The notes: a model not told the origin generated them from the letters alone. Shown: positions 26,348 to 35,595, numbered from the stretch's first letter. The stretch: 59,961 nt of DNA from Clostridiales bacterium (GCA_012519315.1 JAAYQM010000014.1:64158-124118), one strand, 5' to 3'. Program-made: numbers and translations.

Positions 26348-26390
26348 AAAGAATCGCCCTGATAGAGTTTGTCTATCAGGGCGATTCTTT
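26348..26390. terminator. Bidirectional terminator after dnaC
   Basis: GAATCGCCCTGATAG and its complement form a stem of at least 15 bp with an AGTTTGT loop, flanked by AAA and TTT. It ends the icd-dnaC transcript and can serve the convergent ferredoxin gene. Confidence 0.9.
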
Positions 26391-26466
26391 GAAGATAAAA
26401 TTTCTATTGCCGCTCAGGCTGTTCTATGTGGGTAAAAGATACCATTTGCAAAAGGTTGTGGAGCTA

Positions 26467-26661
26467 TTATTCTTCTATCGATATGACAGAAACAGGGCAG
26501 CTGTCCCGAGCCTCTTTGGCTGCCTCTTCGGTTGTTTCATCAATTTCGGAAATAACCGTTGCGAGACCTTCGTCGTCCATTTCGAATACCTCAGGGCAAA
26601 GATCGGCGCAAAGACCACATCCTATACAACCGGAACGATCAATTGTAGCTTTCATGTTCAT
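26467..26661 (-). CDS. Single-cluster 4Fe-4S ferredoxin
   Basis: The 64-aa acidic protein has CIGCGLCADLCP near the N-terminus and a distant SCPVSVI, the pattern of a small ferredoxin. C12, C15, C18 and C55 would bind one 4Fe-4S cluster. C22 is extra. It could serve as the low-potential carrier for NfnAB, encoded 1.4 kb away. It stands alone on the minus strand, preceded by an AGGAG site. Confidence 0.93.
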   Translation of the reverse strand: MNMKATIDRSGCIGCGLCADLCPEVFEMDDEGLATVISEIDETTEEAAKEARDSCPVSVISIEE

Positions 26662-26815
26662 ACTCCTTATAAAATAAAATTTATGATAATGATATTATAG
26701 AGCTTTTATCGCCTTATTTCAAGTATTTAACAGCAATAAGTCAGATTATTTCTCATATAACTTGTGTTTGTTTGTTATAAAATATTCTTTTTTTTGCAAA
26801 TCAATTAAAAAGTAC

Positions 26816-26844
26816 TTGACTTAATATAAAAAGTATGATATCAT
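26816..26844 (+). promoter_or_regulatory. rplJL promoter
   Basis: TTGACT (26816-26821) and TATCAT (26839-26844) are 17 bases apart, directly before the L10 leader. The gap upstream to the ferredoxin gene is AT-rich and shows nothing else. Confidence 0.75.
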
Positions 26845-26854
26845 TTTTAGTGTT

Positions 26855-26990
26855 ATCCTAAGACAGCAGGTTACGGTAAAAGCGAAGGCTTCCCTGCCGA
26901 GGAGAGATTTTAATATTCATGAGCAATATTTTGTGTATATTAATCCTTCTATCGGCATGCTTTCGCGACCGAAAGAAGGATTATTTTTTG
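26855..26990 (+). promoter_or_regulatory. L10 leader with attenuator hairpin
   Basis: The AGACAGCAGGTTACGG... CCCTGCCGAGG region (26860-26902) has the kink-turn-like pattern of the L10 leader bound by the L10(L12)4 complex. A terminator-like stem follows: AATCCTTCT (26942-26950) with AGAAGGATT (26974-26982), then a run of T. Feedback by transcription attenuation, as known in B. subtilis rplJL, is expected. Confidence 0.85.
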
Positions 26991-27006
26991 TTATGGAGGT
27001 GAAAAT

Positions 27007-27528
27007 ATGCCAAGTCAGAAGATTCTTGAAAAGAAGCAGGCGGCAGTAAGTGAGCTTTCCGAGAAGCTTCGTTCTGCGGTATCGGGAGTGCTTGTAAAAT
27101 ATGAAGGCATAACCGTCGAGGACGATACAAAAATGCGTGCGGCTCTTCGTAAAGCCGGCGTTGAATATGCCGTTGTTAAAAACACTCTGACAAAAAGGGC
27201 TTGTGATGAGGTTGGTCTTAGCGAGATGAGCCAGTATCTTAAAGGGATGACAGCTCTTGCTATAAGCAAAGACGACCCTGTTGCACCGGCCAAGATTTTG
27301 AAGGAGTATAGTGAGAAGGTTCCGACCTTTGAGATTAAATCGGGATTTTTGGATGGTGCTGTTATTGATGTAACATCGGTCATGAACCTTGCTTCTATCC
27401 CGTCTAAGGAGACCCTCATTGCGAAGATGATGGGCAGCCTTCAGTCTTCTTTGTATGGTTTGTGCTATGTTCTTCAGGCAAAGATAGACAAGGAGTCTGC
27501 TGCCGAAGAAGCTACGGCAGAAGCATAA
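27007..27528 (+). CDS. rplJ: Large-subunit ribosomal protein L10
   Basis: L10 (173 aa) anchors the L7/L12 stalk to the ribosome. It starts MPSQKILEKKQAAVSELSEKL and has VVKNTLTKRA, the conserved RNA-binding segment. ATG follows a GGAGGTG site. It is co-transcribed with rplL and separated from rplKA, an unusual arrangement. Confidence 0.98.
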   Translation: MPSQKILEKKQAAVSELSEKLRSAVSGVLVKYEGITVEDDTKMRAALRKAGVEYAVVKNTLTKRACDEVGLSEMSQYLKGMTALAISKDDPVAPAKILKEYSEKVPTFEIKSGFLDGAVIDVTSVMNLASIPSKETLIAKMMGSLQSSLYGLCYVLQAKIDKESAAEEATAEA

Positions 27529-27579
27529 TTTTAAGCTGGATACTAAAAAATACACAAATATTTCAGGAGGTAATTTAAA

Positions 27580-27954
27580 ATGTCTGCAGAAAAAATCACA
27601 CAAATTTTAGATCAGATAAAGACCCTTACTATTATCGAACTTGCCGATCTTGTAAAAGCTCTTGAGGAGGAGTTTGGCGTTTCGGCTGCCCCCGTTGCTG
27701 TTGCTTCGGCCGCTGCCGCTGCCGGCCCTGCTGAGGAGGAGAAGACCGAGTTTGATGTAATTCTTAAAAGCTTTGGCGCAAAGAAGCTTGATGTTATCAA
27801 GATTGTCCGCGAGATTACCGGTCTCGGACTTAAGGACGCAAAGGATCTGGTTGAGGGCGCTCCGAAGCCTGTTAAAGAGGGCGTCAGCAAGGATGAAGCC
27901 GAAGAAATTAAGACCAAGCTTACAGCCGCCGGTGCTGAAGTTGAAGTTAAATAA
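27580..27954 (+). CDS. rplL: Large-subunit ribosomal protein L7/L12
   Basis: L7/L12 (124 aa) is the flexible stalk protein recruiting translational GTPases. It has the N-terminal dimer domain (about 1-35), an Ala-rich hinge ([17 protein letters not shown]), and the C-terminal domain with [27 protein letters not shown] precedes ATG. A terminator follows immediately, and no rpoB is downstream. Confidence 0.98.
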   Translation: MSAEKITQILDQIKTLTIIELADLVKALEEEFGVSAAPVAVASAAAAAGPAEEEKTEFDVILKSFGAKKLDVIKIVREITGLGLKDAKDLVEGAPKPVKEGVSKDEAEEIKTKLTAAGAEVEVK

Positions 27955-27965
27955 TTTTAACCACA

Positions 27966-28005
27966 TAAAAAACAGAGGAGATGTTCGAATCTCCTCTGTT
28001 TTTTT
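27966..28005. terminator. Terminator between rplL and nfnB
   Basis: AACAGAGGAGAT and its complement form a 12-bp stem with a GTTCGA loop, with an A-run on the left and a T-run on the right. It can stop transcription from both sides. Confidence 0.92.
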
Positions 28006-28046
28006 GTCTCGATATAAGTATTTGAATATGTCCATCCGGGAAAATC

Positions 28047-29483
28047 TCAGTCGGTTTCGTTATTGTCAAGCTGAGATTTGTTTTTGGGAGGGCGCTTGTT
28101 TTTGATATAACTGTCAATGGCACGAGCCGCTTTTTTGCCGGCGCCCATGGCTAGGATAACTGTAGCGGCTCCGGTAACGGCATCGCCGCCGGCGAATACG
28201 CCTTCACGAGAGGTGGTTACACCGTCATCGGCGGTGATAAGGCAACCGCTGCGGCTGATCTTAAGATCAGGGGTTGTCATATGTATTAAAGGATTCGGGC
28301 TGGAGCCTATGGCCATAATTACGGTGTCTACTTCTATCTCAAATTTTGAATCAGGTTTTGCCAAAGGGCGGTATCTTCCGCTTGCATCCGGTTCGCCGAG
28401 AATCATTGCCACACAAACAAGTGCCTCAACCGCCCCGTCTGCATTTGCTTTAATTTCAATGGGGTTTGACAACAATTTAAAGATAATTCCTTCCTCTTTT
28501 GCATGATGGATTTCTTCAAGGCGGGCAGGCATCTCTGACTCGCTACGGCGATAGACAATATAAACTTCCTCGGCTCCAAGGCGCTTTGCGCAACGGGCGG
28601 CATCCATAGCAACGTTTCCGCCGCCGATGACAGCAACTCTTTTGCTTGTGCGTATCGGGGTAAGGTAGTCGTCACAATAAGCCTTCATGAGGTTGATTCT
28701 TGTTAAAAACTCGTTGGCCGAATAAACGCCGATGCTGTTTTCGCCGGGAATACCGATAAAAGTCGGGAGACCGGCGCCGCTGCCGATAAATATCGCTTCA
28801 AACCCTGCTTCAAAGAGCTCGTCAACAGATTTGGTTCGACCTATGACCGTATTTGTTTTAAAGGTAACGCCGAGTTGCTTTAATGCATCCACTTCACGCT
28901 CGAGAACCCTCTTTGGCAGTCGGAATTCGGGTATTCCATAGGCCAGTACCCCGCCGGCAGTATGCAGAGCTTCAAAAATTGTTACATCATAACCCATTTT
29001 TGCAAGATCGCCGGCGCAGCTAAGACCGGCAGTACCGGAGCCGATTACCGCTATCTTGATGTTTGTCGGCGCTGAGACCGGCTTTTTTTCCTGATACTCT
29101 TTTTGGGCGGCATAGTCGGCGCAAAATCTCTCAAGACGACCTATACCCACACTCTCACCTTTAATTCCGCGAACACATTTTGCTTCGCACTGGATCTCTT
29201 GCGGGCAAACACGACCGCATACCGCCGGAAGAGCATTGGTTTCTTTTATGGTTTCGTATGCGCCTATATAATCCCGGGCGATAATCTTTTGTATAAAATC
29301 GGGAATCTGCACCTCAACCGGACAGCCCTTAACACAGGGGCGGTGTTTGCAATTCAGGCAACGCAGCGCCTCGTTTATCGCCTCCTCTTCGGTATATCCA
29401 AGGGCGACCTCGTTCCAGTTTTTGTTTCGGATGTCAGGTTTTTGTTCGGATATCGGAGTTTTGTTTTTTTGCATATTTGCCAT
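28047..29483 (-). CDS. nfnB: NADPH-dependent ferredoxin:NADP+ oxidoreductase beta subunit (NfnB/GltD-like)
   Basis: The 478-aa flavoprotein resembles the small subunit of glutamate synthase. The N-terminal Cys motifs LNCKHRPCVKGCP and CGRVCPQEIQCEAKC bind two 4Fe-4S clusters. They are followed by FAD (IGSGTAGLSCAGDLA) and NAD(P) (VIGGGNVAMDAARCA) Rossmann folds. With the upstream NfnA gene it forms the Nfn complex, which couples NADH, ferredoxin and NADP+ by electron bifurcation. Databases often call it gltA. It is the last gene of the acn-nfnA-nfnB set. Confidence 0.92.
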   Translation of the reverse strand: MANMQKNKTPISEQKPDIRNKNWNEVALGYTEEEAINEALRCLNCKHRPCVKGCPVEVQIPDFIQKIIARDYIGAYETIKETNALPAVCGRVCPQEIQCEAKCVRGIKGESVGIGRLERFCADYAAQKEYQEKKPVSAPTNIKIAVIGSGTAGLSCAGDLAKMGYDVTIFEALHTAGGVLAYGIPEFRLPKRVLEREVDALKQLGVTFKTNTVIGRTKSVDELFEAGFEAIFIGSGAGLPTFIGIPGENSIGVYSANEFLTRINLMKAYCDDYLTPIRTSKRVAVIGGGNVAMDAARCAKRLGAEEVYIVYRRSESEMPARLEEIHHAKEEGIIFKLLSNPIEIKANADGAVEALVCVAMILGEPDASGRYRPLAKPDSKFEIEVDTVIMAIGSSPNPLIHMTTPDLKISRSGCLITADDGVTTSREGVFAGGDAVTGAATVILAMGAGKKAARAIDSYIKNKRPPKNKSQLDNNETD

Positions 29484-29573
29484 ATGTCATTACTATGATA
29501 AAATCATCTTTTGACTAAATGATTATATCCCCCTCTTAGAAATGGATTTTTGAGGTAGCTATATAAGATGGTG

Positions 29574-30425
29574 TTATTCAGATGAGGTCTGCTTTTTCAT
29601 CAGGTTACAGGAATGCTGTTCGATTTTTATTCGTTCTTCGTTAAGATAGGTTCTGTTTCGGCGAATTAATTCATCAAAATCAACCTTATGCCCGTCAAAG
29701 TCGGGACCGTGTATGCAGGCGAATTTTGTCTCTCCCCCGACCGTTACTCTGCAGCCGCCGCACATTCCGGTTCCGTCAATCATTATCGGATTTAGGCTTA
29801 CTGTTGTTTTTATGCCGTATTCAAGGGTTAGCTTGCTGACAAACTTCATCATGATAGGAGGACCGATTGCAATGACTAAGTCATATTTTGTGCCGGATTC
29901 GATCAGGTTTTTCAGCCCATCGGTCACAAGACCCTTGTTTCCGTTCGACCCGTCATCGGTCAGAATGATAAGATTGCTGCAGCAGCTTCGCATCTCCTTT
30001 TCAAGAATTATTAAATCTTTTGAGCGAAAACCGGCAATTATATCGACATAAGTGCCCCTCTCGTGCAGATATTTTGCTTGAGGATAGGCAATGGCACAGC
30101 CGAGCCCTCCGCCAACAACAGCGACACGGTTATAACCGTCAAGGTGCGATGCCGTTCCGAGGGGACCGACAAAATCTTTTAGGTAATCCCCCGCTTTCAG
30201 CTGGCCAAGGGCAGTAGTCGATGCGCCCACCTTCTGGACGATTATCGAAACACTTCCTTCGTCGGCGTTATATTCTGCTATGGTTAGAGGAATACGCTCC
30301 CCTTTATCGTCAATGCGAAGGATGATGAATTGTCCGGGACGCGCCTTTTTGGCGACAGCCGGAGCGAGGATTTTAAAATAATCAACTGATGCGTTAAGGC
30401 TTTTCTTCTCCAATATTTGAAACAT
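29574..30425 (-). CDS. nfnA: Ferredoxin:NADP+ oxidoreductase alpha subunit (NfnA)
   Basis: The 283-aa protein is a sulfide/dihydroorotate dehydrogenase-type FAD/NAD-binding subunit. A FAD domain (about 1-95, with ARPGQFIILRID) is followed by an NAD domain (VAVVGGGLGCAIAYP). A C-terminal 2Fe-2S site (GTGMCGGCRVTVGGE then FACIHGPDFDGH) completes it. It starts 23 bp after aconitase and 90 bp before nfnB, so co-transcription is likely. NfnA takes electrons from NADH. Confidence 0.93.
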   Translation of the reverse strand: MFQILEKKSLNASVDYFKILAPAVAKKARPGQFIILRIDDKGERIPLTIAEYNADEGSVSIIVQKVGASTTALGQLKAGDYLKDFVGPLGTASHLDGYNRVAVVGGGLGCAIAYPQAKYLHERGTYVDIIAGFRSKDLIILEKEMRSCCSNLIILTDDGSNGNKGLVTDGLKNLIESGTKYDLVIAIGPPIMMKFVSKLTLEYGIKTTVSLNPIMIDGTGMCGGCRVTVGGETKFACIHGPDFDGHKVDFDELIRRNRTYLNEERIKIEQHSCNLMKKQTSSE

Positions 30426-30448
30426 ATGTTGCCTTTCCGAAAAACAGA

Positions 30449-32737
30449 TTAACTGTTTTCACGATAAAAATTGATCAGGCAGCCCATTAGAATAATTTTG
30501 CGCTCATCATCGGTCAGAGTGTCAAGTTTGACTGTAAAGGGACGGATCTCACCGTCAGGGGTAATCACATAGGCGGAGATTACTCTAATATTGTTCTCGA
30601 TAGCATTTCGGATGCCGGGAAGGAATACATAATCTCCGACCGAGAAGGGAATCTCCTCCGCGTCGATCAGCAGCGGCAGCATACCCCAGTTTATAAGGTT
30701 GCTGCGATAGCGCTTTGTTGCATATTCGTTGGCAATATTGGCAACACCGCCAAGAACTCTTTGGCAGGACGCTGCCTGTTCGCGGGCAGACCCGTCTCCC
30801 GGCTTTATGGCGAAAACAAAGCTGCCTATACCGATATTTGCAGGTTTTGAGGCCTTTGATACTTTCGCGATTGCAGAATAGATAGGCGCAAGCTCCGGAT
30901 TATCGATGCCACGGCGGCGATTGTCTTCTAAGAGTTGGGCTGCCTTTGCTCTGGATACATAGCCCGGATCCTTACGGGAAAGGGTAAATTCCGCCAGCTT
31001 GAGTGGGTTGGAGCGGTAAGATGAAGTCTCACCGGAGGGGATAAGCTCGTCGGTGGTGGTGACAGGGTCGGTAATAACCGAAGCGGCCTGCATTAAAAGA
31101 TCGTCGGTCAGAGCATACATTTGCGGCCAGTCTGTAATATTGGGACCGAATTTAAGCGACTTTGTGTTGTCTGCCTTCCCGTATCCGAAGTAGACTCTGC
31201 TCTTGTATGCCGAATCATCAAATTTATAATCATATTGGGTATATTCCACATCAAAATCGGTAGCGGGAGTCAGAATACCTCCGTTTTTAGCGGTTGCGGC
31301 AATCGATCGGGCATCCATGAGTGCTACCGAAGCGATTTGTCCTGCTGCCGGCTTTGACCCTTCACGGTTCGGGAAGTTTCTGGTGGTATGGCGTAGGCTG
31401 AGGGCACCGTTTGCCGGAACATCGCCTGCCCCAAAGCAGGGACCGCAGAAGGCGGTTCGTATGGTCACACCGGCCTGCATAAGAGTGGAGAAAACACCGT
31501 TTCTCGTAAGCTCCATCATTACAGGCTGGCTGGCCGGATACGCCGAGACCGAGAATTCTCCGTTTCCGATGGTACTGCCTTTGAGTATGTCGGCGGCGGC
31601 GCAGAGGTTGTCAAATATGCCGCCTGCACAGCCGGCAATAACGCCCTGCTGAGCAAGGATTCCCCGCTCGGTCAGTTTGTCGGTTAGAGTATATTCTATG
31701 CCGGGAAGATCCAGTATTTCTGTGGCATCCTTCTCTATCTTACGCAGGATATCGGCGGCATTTGCATTTAGATCCTTGATTGTGTAGGTGTTGCTTGGGT
31801 GGAAGGGCATGGCGATCATGCATTCGATTTTGTCAAGATCCACTTCGATCGCCTTGTCGTAGTAGGCAAGATTCCCCGGAGCAAGAGGGCTGTAGGCGTC
31901 CGGGCGGAGGTGCTTGTCAAAATATTCTTCTGTCTTGTCGTCGGTTACCCAGATTGAGGAGAGACAGGTTGTCTCGGTTGTCATAACATCGATACCGTTG
32001 CGGTAGTCCATCGGCAGGCTGGCAATGCCTTCGCCGACAAATTCTAATACACAGTTTTTCACAAATCCCGACTCAAAAACAGCACCGATAATGGCAAGGG
32101 CAACGTCCTGAGGACCGACACCCGGGCGAGGAGCGCCTTTAAGATGGACAGCCACAATTTTAGGATATTCAATATCATAGGTTTTGGAAAGAAGTTGTTT
32201 TACAAGCTCAGGACCGCCCTCTCCGATAGCCATGGTACCGAGGGCGCCGTACCGAGTGTGACTGTCCGAGCCGAGGATCATTCGGCCGCATCCGCTTTGC
32301 ATCTCCCGCATAAAGGAGTGGATAACCGCCTGATGAGCGGGAACATAGATGCCTCCGTATTTCTGAGCGGCGGTAAGACCAAACACATGGTCGTCTTCGT
32401 TAATAGTTCCGCCAACGGCGCAAAGGCTGTTGTGACAGTTGGTTAAAACATAGGGGATGGGAAATTCGGTAAGACCGCTGGCACGTGCCGTTTGGATAAT
32501 GCCGACATAGGTAATGTCATGGGAGGCAAGGGAGTCAAAGCGGATCTTAAGGCTGGTCATGTTGTCCGATGTATTGTGGCGCTTAAGTATGTCGTAAGAA
32601 ATGGTTCTCTCTTTTGCCGTTGTAATGGTCTGCTCGTCAAATCCTGCTTTTTGAAGCTTTTCGGTCACGTCGTGGGTGTTTGGAACCAGCTTGTTGCCGG
32701 TTACAAGAAATACACCGTTATCTATCAAAGTAATCAT
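30449..32737 (-). CDS. acnA: Aconitate hydratase
   Basis: This 4Fe-4S enzyme of 762 aa interconverts citrate and isocitrate. The aconitase core has [31 protein letters not shown] and [10 protein letters not shown] with the cluster cysteines. The C-terminal swivel domain follows from about 590. The type matches the aconitase family common in Clostridia. GAGGATT precedes ATG. It shares an operon with nfnAB and a window with icd, which fits a citrate to 2-oxoglutarate arm supplying glutamate. Confidence 0.95.
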   Translation of the reverse strand: MITLIDNGVFLVTGNKLVPNTHDVTEKLQKAGFDEQTITTAKERTISYDILKRHNTSDNMTSLKIRFDSLASHDITYVGIIQTARASGLTEFPIPYVLTNCHNSLCAVGGTINEDDHVFGLTAAQKYGGIYVPAHQAVIHSFMREMQSGCGRMILGSDSHTRYGALGTMAIGEGGPELVKQLLSKTYDIEYPKIVAVHLKGAPRPGVGPQDVALAIIGAVFESGFVKNCVLEFVGEGIASLPMDYRNGIDVMTTETTCLSSIWVTDDKTEEYFDKHLRPDAYSPLAPGNLAYYDKAIEVDLDKIECMIAMPFHPSNTYTIKDLNANAADILRKIEKDATEILDLPGIEYTLTDKLTERGILAQQGVIAGCAGGIFDNLCAAADILKGSTIGNGEFSVSAYPASQPVMMELTRNGVFSTLMQAGVTIRTAFCGPCFGAGDVPANGALSLRHTTRNFPNREGSKPAAGQIASVALMDARSIAATAKNGGILTPATDFDVEYTQYDYKFDDSAYKSRVYFGYGKADNTKSLKFGPNITDWPQMYALTDDLLMQAASVITDPVTTTDELIPSGETSSYRSNPLKLAEFTLSRKDPGYVSRAKAAQLLEDNRRRGIDNPELAPIYSAIAKVSKASKPANIGIGSFVFAIKPGDGSAREQAASCQRVLGGVANIANEYATKRYRSNLINWGMLPLLIDAEEIPFSVGDYVFLPGIRNAIENNIRVISAYVITPDGEIRPFTVKLDTLTDDERKIILMGCLINFYRENS

Positions 32738-32905
32738 CTGTTAATCCTCCTTGTTGGTCACGATGAAAACAGAGCGAGACAGAAAAGCTGGCGGCAGCTT
32801 GCTTTTATGCAAAGGTTGTCTGTTTTCCTAGTGAATCAATAGTACAATTATTTATTTAAGTATATTATACAACAAACTGATGTATTTATCAATAATTATG
32901 AAAAC

Positions 32906-32945
32906 AAAAAATCCGACGCATTTCAATTGACGTCGGATTTTTTAT
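32906..32945. terminator. Terminator downstream of the Dabb gene
   Basis: AAAAATCCGACG and CGTCGGATTTTTT pair across a 13-nt loop. It stops the rnj-Dabb transcript before the aconitase promoter region. Confidence 0.88.
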
Positions 32946-32951
32946 TATAAT

Positions 32952-33251
32952 TTAAGCAATAAAGTCCATACAGGTACGGCTGCTGACATTAGCACGTACA
33001 AATGTAGCGACCTTAATGTGTTCGGGATGGGATTGATATATGGCAAGTGCTTCTTCGCTTTCAAAGGTGCTGTCTAGCATCAGGTCCGCATTGCTTTGAG
33101 GCAGTGGGTTGGTATGAACGGTGATCGACAGAATGCCGGGGATTTTATCAATCAGGGACTCAAGTCCTGCTTTTATCTCGTCTTTAACAGCGGGAATCTT
33201 CTCAGGCGGAATGTCATCCCTGAGCTTCCACAAGATAATGTGCTTTACCAT
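32952..33251 (-). CDS. Stress-responsive Dabb (A/B barrel) protein
   Basis: The 99-aa protein is a dimeric alpha-beta barrel (Dabb) of the ferredoxin-like fold. It begins MVKHIILWKLRD, the family signature, and has the mid-region LDSTFESEEALAIYQSHPEH. Function in bacteria is unclear. It is separated from rnj by only 12 bp, so the two are co-transcribed. Confidence 0.88.
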   Translation of the reverse strand: MVKHIILWKLRDDIPPEKIPAVKDEIKAGLESLIDKIPGILSITVHTNPLPQSNADLMLDSTFESEEALAIYQSHPEHIKVATFVRANVSSRTCMDFIA

Positions 33252-33263
33252 TCTCTACATCTC

Positions 33264-34937
33264 CTATACATTCATGATGACCGGCAAAATCATCGGCTTA
33301 CGCTTGGTCTTGTTGTAAAGGTATTTTGTAAGATCGTCTTTGACCTTGGTTTTTAGCTGCATCCAGTCGGTGACGTTGTTTTTAAGGCAGCTTTCAATAG
33401 CGTTGTAGGATAGTGTTCTAACCTTTTCCATCAGCGCTTCCGACTCACGAACATAGACAAATCCTCGGGAAACAATATCAGGCCCGGATAGAATCATGCG
33501 CTCATCCATGTCAACCGAGGCAACAATAACGATCAATCCGTCTTGAGCCAGATGACGGCGGTCACGCAGGACAATGTTTCCGACGTCGCCAATGCCGTAT
33601 CCATCGACTAAAATCTTGCCGGAAGGTACACTTCCGTTAAAGCGTGCGCCCTTTTTGTCGATCTCAAGGATTTTTCCGAGGTCGGTGACAAAGATATTGC
33701 TCTCGTCCATGCCCATATACATGGCAAGTTCCTTATGCTTGTAGAGATGGCGATATTCGCCGTGTATCGGCATGAAGTATTTTGGACGTATAAGTGCATG
33801 CATGAGCTTGATTTCTTCCTGACAGGCGTGTCCCGACACGTGGGCATCGGCGATCTGGTCATGAATAACGGTGACACCGTTTTTGATCAATGCATTGATG
33901 ATTCTGCTGACAAGCTTTTCGTTGCCCGGGATGGGATGGGCGCTGATAACGACAACGTCGCGGCCATTAAGCACAACTTTGTCATGATCGGAAAAGGCCA
34001 TGCGATAGAGACCGGACATAGGCTCTCCCTGACTGCCTGTTGTGACAAGGGTTAATTGATCGGGTTTGTATTTCTTTGCCTCGTTGATATCAATGAGGGT
34101 GCCCTCGGGCACTGTCATATAACCGAGACTGATAGCTGCCCCAACTATATTAAGCATGCTGCGACCGGTGACCGCCACTTTTCTGCCGTATTTTACACTG
34201 GTGTTGATAATCTGCTGAACACGGTGTACGTTTGATGAGAAGGTTGCGATAATAATGCGTTTGTCCTCGTGCTGATTGAAGATGGTGTCAAGAGACTGTC
34301 CCACCTTGCGCTCCGAGGGGGTAAAGCCGGGTCGTTCGGCATTAGTAGATTCGCACATTAATAAAAGCACACCCGAGTTGCCAATCTCGCCCAGTCTTGT
34401 GATGTCCATCATTTTGCCGTCAATGGGGGTGATATCAAGCTTAAAGTCACCGCTGTGAACAATTGTGCCAATCGGTGTTTTGACGGCAATGCAGCAGGCG
34501 TCGGCAATCGAGTGGTTAACGCGTATAAATTCGGCGCTGAATGCACCAAGCTTAATAATTGATCCGGGTTGTACACAGTTTAAGGTGGGGGTGTTTGGAA
34601 GCTGGTGTTCCGAGAGCTTCCTTTCAATGATTCCGAGTGTGAGCTTTGTCCCGTAAATAGGTGGGTTGATCAAACGAAGCACATAGGGCAGGGCGCCGAT
34701 ATGGTCTTCGTGAGCGTGGGTGATGAGAATAGCGCGAATTTTGTCTTGATTTTTTTCAAGATAAGTGATATCAGGAATGACAAGGTCAATGCCTAGCATA
34801 TCTTCGTCCGGAAAAGCAATGCCGCAATCGATTACAATGATGTCATTTTCGTATTCGATAACGGCAAGATTCTTACCGATCTCATTAACACCACCGAGCA
34901 TCATTACTTTTAGTTTTGAAATTTTTCCTCTAGCCAT
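33264..34937 (-). CDS. rnj: Ribonuclease J
   Basis: RNase J is a 5'-exo/endoribonuclease that drives mRNA decay in Firmicutes. The 557-aa metallo-beta-lactamase/beta-CASP enzyme has ITHAHEDHIGALPY, VHSGDFKLD, and SGHACQEEIKLMHAL with further metal and RNA-site residues. GGAGTTTCT precedes ATG. Transcription seems to start about 310 nt upstream (35248), giving a long structured leader. Confidence 0.97.
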   Translation of the reverse strand: MARGKISKLKVMMLGGVNEIGKNLAVIEYENDIIVIDCGIAFPDEDMLGIDLVIPDITYLEKNQDKIRAILITHAHEDHIGALPYVLRLINPPIYGTKLTLGIIERKLSEHQLPNTPTLNCVQPGSIIKLGAFSAEFIRVNHSIADACCIAVKTPIGTIVHSGDFKLDITPIDGKMMDITRLGEIGNSGVLLLMCESTNAERPGFTPSERKVGQSLDTIFNQHEDKRIIIATFSSNVHRVQQIINTSVKYGRKVAVTGRSMLNIVGAAISLGYMTVPEGTLIDINEAKKYKPDQLTLVTTGSQGEPMSGLYRMAFSDHDKVVLNGRDVVVISAHPIPGNEKLVSRIINALIKNGVTVIHDQIADAHVSGHACQEEIKLMHALIRPKYFMPIHGEYRHLYKHKELAMYMGMDESNIFVTDLGKILEIDKKGARFNGSVPSGKILVDGYGIGDVGNIVLRDRRHLAQDGLIVIVASVDMDERMILSGPDIVSRGFVYVRESEALMEKVRTLSYNAIESCLKNNVTDWMQLKTKVKDDLTKYLYNKTKRKPMILPVIMNV

Positions 34938-34986
34938 AGAAACTCCTTCATAAATTTAATGGAAATATAAATGTGTTATGTATTTT

Positions 34987-35082
34987 GCCCGGGGGATCTC
35001 TGGCATAGATCCAGGCTAACATTTAATTTAACAAGAACTCATTGTGCATATCAAAGTTTGAGATAGCACACAGAAATCTTGT
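34987..35082 (-). promoter_or_regulatory. Structured rnj leader
   Basis: Two nested elements lie in the leader. The first has an outer 6-bp stem (35031-35036 with 35077-35082) and an inner 9-bp stem with one bulge (TGTGC-A-TATC 35043-35052 with GATAGCACA 35062-35070). The second has GGATCT/AGATCC (34994-35012) inside GCC/GGC. No known RNA family comes to mind. The rest of the gap is AT-rich. Confidence 0.55.
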
Positions 35083-35117
35083 AATCCTCAGTAAAATGAA
35101 ATATTAAAAATGAATGC

Positions 35118-35248
35118 ATAAAAACAAAGCTTGTTTGTAAAACAAGCAAAATAAGTCGGTCCCACTTCGAGGCAGACGGGCGCTCTTTCTGCAAAGAATT
35201 GGGAAATCCTATTTATTTTTGCGAATATTAGTAACGTTCAAAATACTT
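35118..35248 (-). ncRNA. Candidate small RNA or attenuated first part of the rnj leader
   Basis: Transcription predicted from 35248 (minus) meets a terminator-like hairpin: GCTTGTTT/AAACAAGC (35147-35129, 3-nt loop) followed by TTTGTTTTT. The 130-nt segment also has GCAGA/TCTGC. It may be an independent RNA or an attenuator that only sometimes lets transcription into rnj. No family is assigned. Confidence 0.4.
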
Positions 35249-35254
35249 ATATCC

Positions 35255-35283
35255 ATTATACATAAAATTTGCAATTTTTGCAA
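35255..35283 (-). promoter_or_regulatory. rnj/leader RNA promoter
   Basis: On the minus strand, TTGCAA (35283-35278) and TATAAT (35260-35255) are 17 bases apart. A second TTGCAA sits in the spacer. Confidence 0.7.
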
Positions 35284-35298
35284 CCGAAATCATAAAAA

Positions 35299-35595
35299 TT
35301 AAAAAATAAGCAACAAAATACTGACAATAAGGCATGAGAATACACAGCCGGCAAGGAACCAGCCGAAGCAGGTGTTTTTATTTTTCGTGCTTTCTTTTGG
35401 CGGAGCTTGGGTGTTGTGTTGTCCAAGACTTATGGTGTTAGCCTCAACAATTCTGCGTGCCTCGCTAACCATATCCGATTCGGAGAGATCCTGACGTGCC
35501 TCGGCATCTGCCTTTAATACAAAATATGCCTCTTCAAAGATATTGCTTCCGGTGTTGCGAAGCAGAATTATTTTCCTCTGGCATCCTTTAAGCAT
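35299..35595 (-). CDS. Small protein with a C-terminal membrane helix, unknown function
   Basis: The 98-aa protein begins MLKGCQRKIILLRNTGSNIF, has a charged middle (KADAEARQDLSESDMVSEAR), a Gln/Pro-rich linker, and a hydrophobic C-terminus (about 77-98) that should form one tail anchor. I recognise no named family. It sits directly upstream of the rnj promoter. The 319-bp gap on its other side (35596-35914) is AT-rich, with one hairpin at 35664-35693 that I cannot assign. Confidence 0.6.
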   Translation of the reverse strand: MLKGCQRKIILLRNTGSNIFEEAYFVLKADAEARQDLSESDMVSEARRIVEANTISLGQHNTQAPPKESTKNKNTCFGWFLAGCVFSCLIVSILLLIF

